Shown: one piece after another, positions 36,473 to 44,433 of the stretch
How the letters are laid out: the number at the start of each line of letters is the position of its first letter
Position numbering within the stretch: the stretch's first letter is position 1
From: CAYXXZ01 sp964469165
Lineage (GTDB): Bacteria > Pseudomonadota > Gammaproteobacteria > Pseudomonadales > Porticoccaceae
Assembly (NCBI GenBank): GCA_964469165.1
Contig: CAYXXZ010000011.1
Span: 1-51,576, forward strand
Direction of reading: 5' to 3'
DNA length: 51,576 nucleotides
The notes under the pieces: model-generated
The model's input: the letters and a program-made list of their open reading frames with translations, nothing else
Database searches by the model: none
What the model was told of the DNA's origin: nothing
Program-made: the position numbers and the translations under genes

Positions 36473-36562
36473 TTGTAGGTTGGGCTGAGGAACGAAGCCC
36501 AACAGGTTCAGGGTAGATGCGCTCCGCAGGTGTTGGGCTTCGTTCCTCAGCCCAACCTACAA
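36473..36562. repeat. 32-bp perfect inverted repeat, element D1
   Basis: Arms at 36473-36504 and 36531-36562 carry GTAGGTTGGGCTGAGGAACG and its complement. The 26-base loop is the reverse complement of the loop in element D2 at 41164, with one difference. It follows the stop of the pilin-passenger gene by six bases. Confidence 0.92.
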
Positions 36563-36568
36563 GGGAAC

Positions 36569-38488
36569 TCAGTGATAGCGGGTCCATTGGATAGTGGCTG
36601 TGCGGTTGCCGGAAGGCGGATTGCATCCAACGCACCAGTCGATGCCGCCCATGGGAATGTAGGTTGGAGGCAGGTTTTTGAGTTTGAGGTTGGTGTTGTT
36701 ACTCATGGCGCTCTCCCCGGTCACGGTACGACGGGCCTGGGCGGTGATATACCCGTAGATATCCTTGTTGCCGTCGGTAATGTAGTCATTGCCAGCCATG
36801 ATGCTGCCGTAGACCGTTGCATTTCCACCCAGTGTGACATCCCCGCCCACGTAAGGGTCGTCCTCGCCGCTCGCACTGCCCGCCATGAAGGCGTAATTGG
36901 CGATGGCCGCCGCCCTGGCGCTGGGGTTAGGTTGGGTGAAATTGCCGCTCCCAGTGCAAAGCTGCGTAGGGTAATTGCCACTGCAAGCCGCATTCCCGGC
37001 ATAGTTGGGCGCATACGCATCCAGGTTGCCATTGACTGTGATGTTTCCCGTGGCGATATATGTATTGCGGTAGGTGCCATTGTTACTCACTGAGACATTG
37101 CCCTCAAACCAGAGGATGCCCCGGAATGGCTGGTTGCAGTTGCCGCTAAATTCCCAGGTTTTATTGACGGATTTATACTCGGTTTTGCAGCCTGCGCCGA
37201 TACCGAGCAGAGTTCTGATTTCCGATAGGGAGTAATCGCCTTTGCTGATACCGTAGATATTTTCGACCGACACTAAGGGGTTGCCACTGTCGTCGAGCTT
37301 GAATACATAATTGGCAAGATCCTCGAATTCGTAGGCATTGAATTTCTTGGAATCAACCCGCGGCACCTCGGGAACCGGCGTGATGTTCACCTTATGGCCG
37401 GATACGACATTAACGGTCTGGATCACGTGGGGATTGTTTCCAGCATTCAGCTTGCCGCCGATCGTGCCGGTGACCTTGGCACTGTTGTTATCCACTTTCA
37501 GCTCCCGCTCCGCTTCGAGGTCTGCGACAGTCGCGTTTCCACCAATCCTGACGCCACCTTTGGTTCTGATAAGGCCCACTGTGCTGTTGCCACCGATATC
37601 GACCCCGTAGGGCCGGGCGGGCGGTGACGGACTGCCGTCGTCGTTCGGTGGTGGCGATGAACAATACACGAGCCTCTCCGTATTATCGCTCTGGCCGATG
37701 GTCCAGATTGCGTCATATTTTTTATTGCCGCTGCTGGCGAACCACCCGTTGGCCTTGATTTCCCCTTCTGCCTTGGCATTGCCGGACACGCAAATATTGC
37801 CCCTGGCCCACAGCTTGTCGTTGATGGTCTGGTTGCCGCTCAACTTGATATCGCCGTCGGTATGCAGGAAGTCCATGGTGACGTTGCGGCCCAGCTCGAT
37901 GGAGTCCGTCGCCCTCAGGACACTGATGTTCGACAAATTGCCGGAGCCGGTCACATACCCCTTTACATAGATTTCGTAAGACTGGGCACCGTCAGATTCC
38001 AGGCTGATGTTGCCGCTCAGGCGCAGATTGCGGTTGAAGGTGATAACGGAAGGCGCACCGCCGGGGGGCGGTGGCCCACCACCGCTGATTTCATAGACAA
38101 CTTCCAGCATGGAAGAGGATTCCGCCCTGGTACCCTCCGCCGCCCTGGCGGTTATCAGGGCAACGACTCTGTTGGAATTTACCGGATCCAGCGTCAACGT
38201 GGCGGCAACGCCTTCCAGTTCTCCCAGTTTCATGTCTCCCGGTAGCGCCGTTTTGAACGTATCCCAGTCGCTGGCCTGGTGCAGCAGGTATTCGCGCAGT
38301 AACTCCGCCGCCGTCCAGGCGCGGGCTTGGGCGATGGTCTGGCTGTGGAAGGTGATGCTCTGCTCCTGCCCGGAGCGCAGGTGATTCACTGCGCCTAGCA
38401 CCGCGACGGTCAGGGCGACGCCGATGAATATCAGGATCAGCAGGGTGGCGATACCGCGTTGTGCCGCGGCCTGGCGGGTGTGCGTCAT
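36569..38488 (-). CDS. PilX-like pilin fused to a Gly/Asn-rich repetitive passenger
   Basis: A 639-residue protein. The N-terminus (QRGIATLLILIFIGVALTVA) is a PilX-type hydrophobic anchor without a classic G-F-x-x-x-E prepilin site. From ~150 to 590 the chain is built of short units with a repeated x-S/G-G-N-x motif (LSGNISLES, GSGNLSNIS, LSGNQTIND, VSGNAKAEG, IGGNATVAD, VSNNGTYRN, LGGNATVYG), which suggests a right-handed beta-helix like bactofilins and some adhesins. A proline run (GGGPPPPGG) links the anchor and the passenger. The last ~50 residues (PMGGIDWCVGC... TIQWTRYH) have a second copy at 41260. It overlaps the PilW-like gene by 4 bases. A surface or pilus-tip role is inferred. Confidence 0.75.
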   Translation of the reverse strand: MTHTRQAAAQRGIATLLILIFIGVALTVAVLGAVNHLRSGQEQSITFHSQTIAQARAWTAAELLREYLLHQASDWDTFKTALPGDMKLGELEGVAATLTLDPVNSNRVVALITARAAEGTRAESSSMLEVVYEISGGGPPPPGGAPSVITFNRNLRLSGNISLESDGAQSYEIYVKGYVTGSGNLSNISVLRATDSIELGRNVTMDFLHTDGDIKLSGNQTINDKLWARGNICVSGNAKAEGEIKANGWFASSGNKKYDAIWTIGQSDNTERLVYCSSPPPNDDGSPSPPARPYGVDIGGNSTVGLIRTKGGVRIGGNATVADLEAERELKVDNNSAKVTGTIGGKLNAGNNPHVIQTVNVVSGHKVNITPVPEVPRVDSKKFNAYEFEDLANYVFKLDDSGNPLVSVENIYGISKGDYSLSEIRTLLGIGAGCKTEYKSVNKTWEFSGNCNQPFRGILWFEGNVSVSNNGTYRNTYIATGNITVNGNLDAYAPNYAGNAACSGNYPTQLCTGSGNFTQPNPSARAAAIANYAFMAGSASGEDDPYVGGDVTLGGNATVYGSIMAGNDYITDGNKDIYGYITAQARRTVTGESAMSNNTNLKLKNLPPTYIPMGGIDWCVGCNPPSGNRTATIQWTRYH

Positions 38489-39138
38489 GGTGGGTTCACC
38501 GCGGGGAAGGGGAAGTTGACGAGGCAGGTGGTGCTGTCCAGCGAAGTTTCGGAGCCAGCATGTTCGCTGGCGAGGGTGACGGCAACCCCGCCGCTACCGG
38601 CGGCGCCGAGCGCCCGACAGGGGGTGTCGCTGGTTGTAAAGGTCTCCACCTCTATGGTTATCGCCGCGCCGTCCAGTAACCACTGAAGCTGCCATGTGGC
38701 TGGCCAGTTCTCCCCGCAGATGACGGGTGCCAGGTAGTAGAAGCCCTGGCCGAAACTGTGCAGGCCGGCGCAACGTTTCTCCCCGTCGTCGAAGCGCCAC
38801 AGCAGGGTGTTCACCTCTCCGTCGGCGGGGGCAGTGCACCCTGAGGTGGTTATGGTATTTGCCTGTGTATTCAATGTGGCGCTGGTGCACGACTGCAGAT
38901 CATCGGTGATGCTGGGAGAGGGGATTCCGTAGCCCGCGTCATGCAGGTAGATATGGGCCATCAGCAGCGCCAGGGAACCGTCGCCGGTGGCGCGAATGTC
39001 GGCGTTCGATTCGACGGTATTGCGCACCACGGTGCGGTACAGGGACATCATTCCCAGCACGGCGATCATCGCCACCAGCATGCCGATCATCAGGCTGATC
39101 AGTGAGAACCCGCATGGCTTGGCACGGTGGATGTTCAT
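38485..39138 (-). CDS. PilW-like minor pilin
   Basis: A 217-residue protein with an N-terminal leader ending in glycine and the stretch GFSLISLMIGMLVAMIAVLG. This is a type IV prepilin site in which the usual glutamate at mature position 5 is serine, a change that in major pilins affects assembly. The remainder has several cysteines and PilW-like composition. It lies between PilV-like and PilX-like genes, the usual order of minor pilin operons, but no PilE, PilY1 or FimU gene is seen nearby. Its end overlaps the next gene by ATGA. Confidence 0.75.
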   Translation of the reverse strand: MNIHRAKPCGFSLISLMIGMLVAMIAVLGMMSLYRTVVRNTVESNADIRATGDGSLALLMAHIYLHDAGYGIPSPSITDDLQSCTSATLNTQANTITTSGCTAPADGEVNTLLWRFDDGEKRCAGLHSFGQGFYYLAPVICGENWPATWQLQWLLDGAAITIEVETFTTSDTPCRALGAAGSGGVAVTLASEHAGSETSLDSTTCLVNFPFPAVNPP

Positions 39139-39150
39139 GACATTCCTTTC

Positions 39151-39645
39151 TTAGTGTTCCAGCTTGATCTCCCCGCCGAACAGACCGCCATCGCTGACGG
39201 TCAGTTTGCGGGATACGGGAATGGCGCTGGTGATGGAGTGCTCGGTATCTGCTGCACAGGAGTCATCAGGTTTTTTTATGCAGAACGCCAGATTGGGGTT
39301 GTTCGGGCTTTCCGTTATGGACAGGGTTTGCGTGCCGATCATCACCTCGTCCGCATCTCCCGTCTGCAGGAACTCCCGCAACTGGATCACCGCAAGGTTC
39401 TGTGTGGTGGCGTACCGTTGGGTATGCAGCACCTTGGCAGTCACATGGGCCAGCCCCGCGCCCATGATGGCCACCAGCAGGATGCCGATCAGGGCTTCGA
39501 GCAGGGAGGCGCCCCCTTCGTTGCGTTGATGCGCTGGTGAAACCGGAAAGGTGTTGTCGTACCCATGGATCAACTTGGCTGTCTGCAGACAGACAGAAAT
39601 GGAAATTCTGGGGTTTTCTTTTGAGCTTCCGCAGTTTCCGTGCAT
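39151..39645 (-). CDS. PilV-like minor pilin
   Basis: A 164-residue ORF with a prepilin-type segment GASLLEALIGILLVAIMGAG (glutamate 5 present) starting near residue 45. ATG 39645 has a fair ribosome site (GGGAGAG) but gives an unusually long 44-residue leader; an internal TTG start (LIHGYDN) would shorten it. Downstream sequence (ITESPNNPNLAFCI) is typical of PilV proteins. It heads the minus-strand pilin trio, divergent from an XRE regulator across an AT-rich gap. Confidence 0.72.
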   Translation of the reverse strand: MHGNCGSSKENPRISISVCLQTAKLIHGYDNTFPVSPAHQRNEGGASLLEALIGILLVAIMGAGLAHVTAKVLHTQRYATTQNLAVIQLREFLQTGDADEVMIGTQTLSITESPNNPNLAFCIKKPDDSCAADTEHSITSAIPVSRKLTVSDGGLFGGEIKLEH

Positions 39646-39715
39646 GATTCAGACGCTCTCCCTCGCCCGTTCTCCGTCGTTGAAAGCTACTGATCTGGTA
39701 CTTGGCTATTAAATA

Positions 39716-39764
39716 GTCTGTTCAATACTAAATTAAATTTTTGTTCAACTCAAATTAAACAGAC
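39716..39764. promoter_or_regulatory. AT-rich operator-like region before the XRE gene
   Basis: Arms GTCTGTTCAAT and ATTAAACAGAC (one mismatch) span an AT-rich core. GTTCAA occurs three times between 39720 and 39772. This is the most AT-rich part of the window and lies between the divergent pilin and XRE genes. Confidence 0.5.
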
Positions 39765-39781
39765 AGTTCAAGATTCGGTGG

Positions 39782-40168
39782 ATGAACGATGCCAAAAATC
39801 GGTTTGCCGAACGCCTTAGAGGTGCCATGCTGGCTGCGGGATACGAAGCACGTCCGGTGGTGCTGGAGCGCGAGTTCAATTTGCGTTATCGGGGGGAGTC
39901 TGTCACTTTCCAAGCAGTGCGACGTTGGCTGCGGGGGGAGTCGATCCCGGAACAGGATAAGCTGATAGTGCTGGCAGAATGGCTTGGGGTTGATCCTCAG
40001 GAGCTGCGTTTTGGTGTCGCCGCCCAGGATGCTTCAGCGCCAGCAGTGCGACGTACTGACCTCACCCGTGATGAAGAGGAATTGCTGAAAACCTACCGCA
40101 CATTACCTGCCGAATTGCGCAAGGCGTTGCGCGAACTGGTTTTGACCATCAGAGCCGGTTCAAAGTAG
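39782..40168 (+). CDS. XRE-family transcriptional regulator
   Basis: A 128-residue protein. The N-terminal half is a lambda-repressor-like HTH (FAERLRGAMLAAGYEARPVV, then SVTFQAVRRWLRGESIPEQD and LIVLAEWLGVDPQELRFG). The tail (DEEELLKTYRTLPAELRKAL) is a helical segment found in phage-type repressors. Lower GC at its 5' side than in its neighbours suggests acquisition. It may control itself or the pilin genes opposite. Confidence 0.8.
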   Translation: MNDAKNRFAERLRGAMLAAGYEARPVVLEREFNLRYRGESVTFQAVRRWLRGESIPEQDKLIVLAEWLGVDPQELRFGVAAQDASAPAVRRTDLTRDEEELLKTYRTLPAELRKALRELVLTIRAGSK

Positions 40169-40194
40169 ATTTGCAATAAGGCCCGTCCTCTCCA

Positions 40195-40230
40195 CAGGCA
40201 CCCACATGAAACCTGGTACCTGAAACTCAA
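40195..40230. repeat. half copy of the GTTTCA heptamer element (C2)
   Basis: CACAGGCACC, then ATGAAACC and ACCTGAAACTC, match the right arm of element C1 at 22457-22498 with gaps. No left arm is present. It lies between the XRE gene and the DUF1778/GNAT promoter. Confidence 0.65.
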
Positions 40231-40299
40231 CAGGGCCAATCCCGAGCCGTGAGATCGTGAAAGATTTTCAGTAGGCACCATTTTGACGTACAATTTGCT

Positions 40300-40310
40300 G
40301 TGTTACACAT
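40300..40310. promoter_or_regulatory. palindromic operator candidate of the DUF1778/GNAT pair
   Basis: TGTGTTACACA is a perfect 11-base palindrome about 20 bases before the antitoxin start, following a TTGACG -35-like hexamer at 40284. Such pairs are usually repressed by their own complex, so this is the natural operator candidate. Confidence 0.55.
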
Positions 40311-40330
40311 TTCTATCCGGGAGGTTTGCC

Positions 40331-40618
40331 ATGGGTGCAGCCACAGAAGCAAAACAGGATCGCATCAACCTCCGGCTGAAGCACAGTACCAAGCAGATAC
40401 TGGAGCGTGCCGCGAGCTTCGAAGGCAAGACAGTCAGTAGTTTCATCCTGACCAGTGCATTGGCACACGCTGAAAAAACCATTCGTGAACACGAAGTCAT
40501 GCGGTTGAACGCGCGGGACGCCGAAGTTTTCTTCGATGCCCTGGCCGATCCGGTCCGGTTCAACAAAAAGCTGATGGCAGCCCTTGAGGAGCATGATCAG
40601 CGCGTCACCAGTAGATGA
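40331..40618 (+). CDS. DUF1778 antitoxin
   Basis: A 95-residue protein with an N-terminal ribbon-helix-helix (DRINLRLKHSTKQILERAAS, then FILTSALAHA). The C-terminal tail (VFFDALADPVRFNKKLMAAL) is the part that wraps the GNAT toxin in TacA/AtaR relatives. The start at ATG 40331 follows an excellent ribosome site (GGGAGG). The stop overlaps the toxin start (ATGA). Confidence 0.9.
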   Translation: MGAATEAKQDRINLRLKHSTKQILERAASFEGKTVSSFILTSALAHAEKTIREHEVMRLNARDAEVFFDALADPVRFNKKLMAALEEHDQRVTSR

Positions 40619-41124
40619 GCGATTATTCAAATTTGCTTGTCACGCCGCTGACTGGCAGTCACGACAGGCAAGGCTTTTGTTGCGGGGTCGACTCCCTGGA
40701 TGACTACATTCGCAAACAGGCCAACCAGGATGTGAAACGCCGCGTCAGCCGTGTGTTCGTGGCCGCCACAGCCGCGCATCCTGACACCATCGTGGGGTAT
40801 TACACGCTGTCCAGCCTGTTTCTTGACCTCGGTCAGTTACCTGAAAGGCTTGCGCGCAAGCTCCCCAGGCACCCGATTCCGGCAGCCTTGCTCGGCAGGC
40901 TGGCTGTCAGCCAGGTAGCTCGGAGCCATGGGGTAGGCAGAATGTTGTTGGTCGATGCCATCAAGCGAACGCTGGCCGTCAGCGGCGAGATTGCCATTTA
41001 CGCACTGGTCGTCGACGCTATCGACGAGCGCGCGCAGGGCTTCTATGAACAATTTGGCTTTTCGCCACTCAGCTCGGAAAGCCGCCGTTTGTTTCTGCCC
41101 CTTAAATCCGTTCGAGCTCATTGA
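40615..41124 (+). CDS. GNAT-family toxin (TacT/AtaT-like)
   Basis: A 169-residue acetyltransferase. It shows the TacT-type N-terminus (FCCGVDSLDDYIRKQANQDV), the acetyl-CoA loop QVARSHGVGRMLL (R/Q-x-x-G-x-G/A type) and the tyrosine in GFYEQFGF. In studied relatives it acetylates aminoacyl-tRNA and blocks translation. Overlap with the DUF1778 gene and the pair order are standard for this toxin-antitoxin class. The catalytic features seem complete, so an active pair is likely. Confidence 0.9.
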   Translation: MSDYSNLLVTPLTGSHDRQGFCCGVDSLDDYIRKQANQDVKRRVSRVFVAATAAHPDTIVGYYTLSSLFLDLGQLPERLARKLPRHPIPAALLGRLAVSQVARSHGVGRMLLVDAIKRTLAVSGEIAIYALVVDAIDERAQGFYEQFGFSPLSSESRRLFLPLKSVRAH

Positions 41125-41163
41125 AGCGGGATCACTGGCCACCGGGAAACATGCAATGCGCGT

Positions 41164-41253
41164 TTGTAGGTTGGGCTGAGGAACGAAGCCCAACACCTGT
41201 GGAGCGCATCTACCCTGAACCTGTTGGGCTTCGTTCCTCAGCTCAACCTACAA
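41164..41253. repeat. 32-bp inverted repeat, element D2 (loop inverted relative to D1)
   Basis: Arms at 41164-41195 and 41222-41253 match D1 with a single mismatch. The 26-base loop (CCTGTGGAGCGCATCTACCC...) is the reverse complement of the D1 loop, with one change. It is followed by the duplicated 3' end of the pilin-passenger gene, as at D1. Confidence 0.92.
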
Positions 41254-41259
41254 GGGAAC

Positions 41260-41411
41260 TCAGCGATAGCGGGTCCATTGAATAGTGGCTGTGCGGTTGC
41301 CGGGAGGGGGATTGCACCCAACGCACCAGTCGATGCCGCCCATGGGAATATAGGTTGGAGGCAGATTTTTGAGAATGATGTTGGTTCTATTGCTCATGCT
41401 GCTGGAGCCTG
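41260..41411 (-). pseudogene. second copy of the last ~50 codons of the pilin-passenger gene
   Basis: The reading frame gives MSNRTNIILKNLPPTYIPMG, GIDWCVGCNPP and TIQWTRYR, against MSNNTNLKLKNLPPTYIPMG ... TIQWTRYH in the gene at 36569. No stop or frameshift is present and changes are few. Similarity ends just upstream of the ATG at TGSSS, where the heptamer element U2 begins. No promoter or ribosome site is seen, so it is either a silent cassette or the leftover of a larger duplication. Confidence 0.8.
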
Positions 41412-41431
41412 TTGGGGGAGATTTTGAATGC

Positions 41432-41517
41432 GAGCTGTAAGCCATAAGCTTCAAGCAGGAGCACTGCAAGAATAGAGTCCTGCCAGAGTTCAAGTTAGAG
41501 CTTACAGCTTATAGCTC
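41432..41517. repeat. heptamer inverted repeat element U2
   Basis: The left arm reads GCTGTAA, GCCATAA, GCTTCAA, and the right arm is the imperfect complement ending TTACAGCTTATAGCTC. The centre holds GGAGCACTGCAAGAA, shared with U1 and U3. Confidence 0.85.
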
Positions 41518-41587
41518 AACAATAACCCGCCAAGTTTCTGACTGATGTGTAAACAGGCTCCTGTAACGTCATTTCACAGGCAATTCC

Positions 41588-41619
41588 TTGACCATTGGGT
41601 TACCCTTCGGTTGTAGTCT
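41588..41619 (+). promoter_or_regulatory. MerR-type promoter of the copper operon
   Basis: TTGACC and TAGTCT hexamers are parted by 20 bases, longer than the usual 17, as expected where a MerR-family activator twists the DNA. The spacer contains the dyad ACCATTGGGT/ACCCTTCGGT. It sits 25 bases upstream of the regulator gene. Confidence 0.8.
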
Positions 41620-41643
41620 CGCTGTGACAAGTGGAGGACAGCC

Positions 41644-42087
41644 ATGAAGATCGGTGAGCTGGCGGCGCAAGCTGAAGTCACCCGCGACACCATTCGCCAC
41701 TACCTGGCGCTGGACCTGATCAGCGCGCGGCGCAATCCGGACAACGGCTACCAGATGTTCGATGTGACGGCGCTGGCGCGGCTGCGCTTCATCCGCACCG
41801 CGCGCGAACTGGGGTTTCACCTCGGCGACATCAAGCAGATCTTTGCCGATGCCGACGATCACAAGTCACCCTGCCCGCGTGTGCGGGATCTGCTGGAGCA
41901 GAGCATTGCCGAGACCCGGGATACCATTGCGCGACTCACGGCGCTCTGCGATCGCATGGAAGATGCCGTCGAACAGTGGCGCGCGCTGCCCGACAGCGTG
42001 CCGGACGGGCTGTCTGTGTGCCGCTTGATCGAAGCCAATGAGCAAGGTGCGGACAAGCGCAGCCTCCGCCGTTCCCAACCGCGTTGA
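41644..42087 (+). CDS. MerR-family metal-responsive regulator
   Basis: A 147-residue protein. The N-terminal winged HTH (MKIGELAAQAEVTRDTIRHY) and dimer helix (FIRTARELGFHLGDIKQIF) are typical. Metal-site cysteines are at SPCPRVRDLL (~C78), LTALCDRM and GLSVCRLIEANEQ. The last resembles the ZntR/PbrR-type C-terminal loop more than the CueR CxGxxxxxCP loop. The target is nevertheless a copper-type ATPase encoded 15 bases downstream. A 20-base spacer promoter precedes the gene. Copper, zinc or lead response cannot be decided from sequence. Confidence 0.88.
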   Translation: MKIGELAAQAEVTRDTIRHYLALDLISARRNPDNGYQMFDVTALARLRFIRTARELGFHLGDIKQIFADADDHKSPCPRVRDLLEQSIAETRDTIARLTALCDRMEDAVEQWRALPDSVPDGLSVCRLIEANEQGADKRSLRRSQPR

Positions 42088-42102
42088 CGAAAGGTTACAA
42101 CC

Positions 42103-44433
42103 ATGAGCGAGTCACACCATTGTTGCCACTCTGACCACAACAGCGACGAAGCCATCGATGGTTTGAAAGATCCGGTGTGCGGGATGTCCGTCACGTCGCA
42201 GTCGTCCCATCACTTCGCCCACGAGGGCACCGACTACTATTTCTGCAGCGTGCGCTGCCGTGAGAAATTTGCCGCCGCGCCGCAAACCTACCTCGATCCC
42301 AAGCCGAAAGACGACACCCCGGCGCCGCCGGGCACCATCTTCACCTGCCCGATGCACCCGGAAATTCGCCAGGATCATCAGGGTGACTGCCCCAAGTGCG
42401 GCATGGCGCTGGAACCTGAAATGCCGTCCCTCGACGACGGCGAAAATCCGGAGCTGACCGACTTTCGACGCCGCTTCTGGATAACCCTGCCGTTCACCGC
42501 CGTGGTGTTCGTGCTCGCCATGTTCGGTCACTACCTGAATCTGATGGCGCCACAAATCCAGAGCTGGGTGGAACTGGTGCTGTCGCTGCCGGTGGTGTTG
42601 TGGGGCGGGGCCGTGTTCTTCAAGCGCTGTGTCCAGTCGATACGAAATCTGAGTCCCAACATGTGGACGCTGATCGGCCTCGGTACCGGTGCGGCCTTTG
42701 CCTACAGTGTCGTGGCCACGGTGGCGCCGGGTCTGTTCCCCGAGTCCTTTGTCGCGCACGGTCGCATGGCGGTGTATTTCGAGGCGGCGGTGGTGATCAT
42801 TTCCTTGACGCTGCTGGGACAACTGCTGGAGCTGAAGGCGCGCGAGCGCACCTCCGATGCCATCCGCGCCCTGCTGGGGCTGGCGCCGAAAACCGCACGC
42901 CGTATCAACGAGGACGGCAGCGAGGAAGATGTGCCGCTCGACGAGGTGCACGTCGGTGATGTGCTGCGGGTGCGCCCCGGCGAAAAGGTTCCTGTCGACG
43001 GCGAGGTGGTGGAGGGCCGCAGCGCGGTGGACGAATCCATGCTCACCGGCGAATCGCTGCCGGTCGGCAAGGCCGTCGGCGACAAGTTGATCGGCGCCAG
43101 CCTCAACACCAGCGGTGCGCTGATCATGCGCGCCGCGCGGGTCGGGCACGACACCGTGCTCGCCCAGATCGTGCAGATGGTTGGCCAGGCGCAGCGCTCG
43201 CGCGCGCCCATGCAGCGTCTCGCGGACCTGGTGGCGGGATATTTCGTGGTCGCCGTGGTGGCGGTGGCGCTCATCGCCTTCTTCGCCTGGGGATTGCTGG
43301 GGCCGCAGCCGAGCTGGGTGTATGGCCTGATCAATGCCGTCGCGGTATTGATCATCGCCTGCCCCTGCGCCCTTGGCCTGGCCACGCCGATGTCGATCAT
43401 GGTGGCCACCGGCCGCGCCGCCACCCAGGGCGTGCTTTTCAAGGATGCGGAGGCCATCGAGCAATTGCGCCGCGTCGATACCCTGGTGGTGGACAAGACC
43501 GGCACCCTCACCACCGGCAAGCCGGGGCTGCGCAATGTGGTGGCGTTTGCCGATCTCGGCGAGAATGAGGTGCTGCGCCTGGCGGCAAGCCTCGATCTGG
43601 GCAGTGAGCATCCCCTTGCGGCGGCCATCGTCGCGGGTGCCCAGGCGCGCGGGCTGGCATTGGCGCATGCCGAGGATTTCACCGCCGTGGTTGGCCAAGG
43701 CGTCACCGGCCGTGTCGAAGGCCATGCCCTGGCGCTGGGCAATCAGGCCATGATGGAAGCGCTCGGCGTGACGTTCGATGCGCGTGACAGCCAGGCGCAG
43801 CGGCTGCGCGCGGAAGGCGCGACGGTGATGTTTCTGGCGGTGGATGGCCGTCTCGCCGGGCTCGTCGCGGTGCACGATCCGGTCAAGGAAAGCAGTGCGG
43901 AGGCGCTCGCACGCCTGCAACGTGAGGGTATTCGCGTGGTCATGGCCAGTGGCGACAACGAGATCACCGCGAGACACGTGGGCCGTCTGCTCGGTATCGA
44001 TGAAGTGCACGGCGACATGCGCCCGGCGGACAAGCTCGCATTGGTCGAGCGCCTTCAGGCCGAAGGCGGCATCGTGGCGATGGCGGGCGACGGTATCAAC
44101 GATGCGCCCGCACTCGCCAAGGCGGATGTCGGCATCGCCATGGGCACGGGCACCGACGTGGCCATGGGCAGCGCCGCGCTCACCCTGGTCAAGGGAGACC
44201 TGCTCGGCATCGCGCGGGCGCGCGCCATTTCCGACGCCGCGGTGGGCAACATGCGGCAAAACCTGACCTTTGCCCTGGTGTACAACGGCCTCGGCGTGCC
44301 CATTGCCGCGGGCGTGCTTTATCCGGTGTTCGGGTTGTTGCTCTCGCCAATGATTGCGGCCCTGGCGATGAGCTTCAGCTCCGCCTCCGTGATCGGCAAC
44401 GCCTTGCGCCTGCGCGGTCAGCGGCTCGATTGA
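42103..44433 (+). CDS. copA: P1B-type copper-exporting ATPase with YHS and CPMHPE domains
   Basis: A 776-residue heavy-metal pump. The N-terminus has a His/Cys cluster (HHCCHSDHN), a YHS domain (DPVCGMSV, YYFCSVRCREKF; ~24-60) and a heavy-metal-binding zinc-ribbon-like domain (TCPMHPEI, CPKCGM; ~78-105), instead of the usual CxxC HMA domains. Then come eight helices, TGES, the transport motif CPCALGLATP, DKTGTLT, the HP motif SEHPLA, GDGINDAPALA and the terminal MSFSSASVIGNALRL, which marks the Cu+ (P1B-1) class. It moves Cu+ out of the cytoplasm. The stop overlaps the next ATG (TGATG). Confidence 0.93.
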   Translation: MSESHHCCHSDHNSDEAIDGLKDPVCGMSVTSQSSHHFAHEGTDYYFCSVRCREKFAAAPQTYLDPKPKDDTPAPPGTIFTCPMHPEIRQDHQGDCPKCGMALEPEMPSLDDGENPELTDFRRRFWITLPFTAVVFVLAMFGHYLNLMAPQIQSWVELVLSLPVVLWGGAVFFKRCVQSIRNLSPNMWTLIGLGTGAAFAYSVVATVAPGLFPESFVAHGRMAVYFEAAVVIISLTLLGQLLELKARERTSDAIRALLGLAPKTARRINEDGSEEDVPLDEVHVGDVLRVRPGEKVPVDGEVVEGRSAVDESMLTGESLPVGKAVGDKLIGASLNTSGALIMRAARVGHDTVLAQIVQMVGQAQRSRAPMQRLADLVAGYFVVAVVAVALIAFFAWGLLGPQPSWVYGLINAVAVLIIACPCALGLATPMSIMVATGRAATQGVLFKDAEAIEQLRRVDTLVVDKTGTLTTGKPGLRNVVAFADLGENEVLRLAASLDLGSEHPLAAAIVAGAQARGLALAHAEDFTAVVGQGVTGRVEGHALALGNQAMMEALGVTFDARDSQAQRLRAEGATVMFLAVDGRLAGLVAVHDPVKESSAEALARLQREGIRVVMASGDNEITARHVGRLLGIDEVHGDMRPADKLALVERLQAEGGIVAMAGDGINDAPALAKADVGIAMGTGTDVAMGSAALTLVKGDLLGIARARAISDAAVGNMRQNLTFALVYNGLGVPIAAGVLYPVFGLLLSPMIAALAMSFSSASVIGNALRLRGQRLD

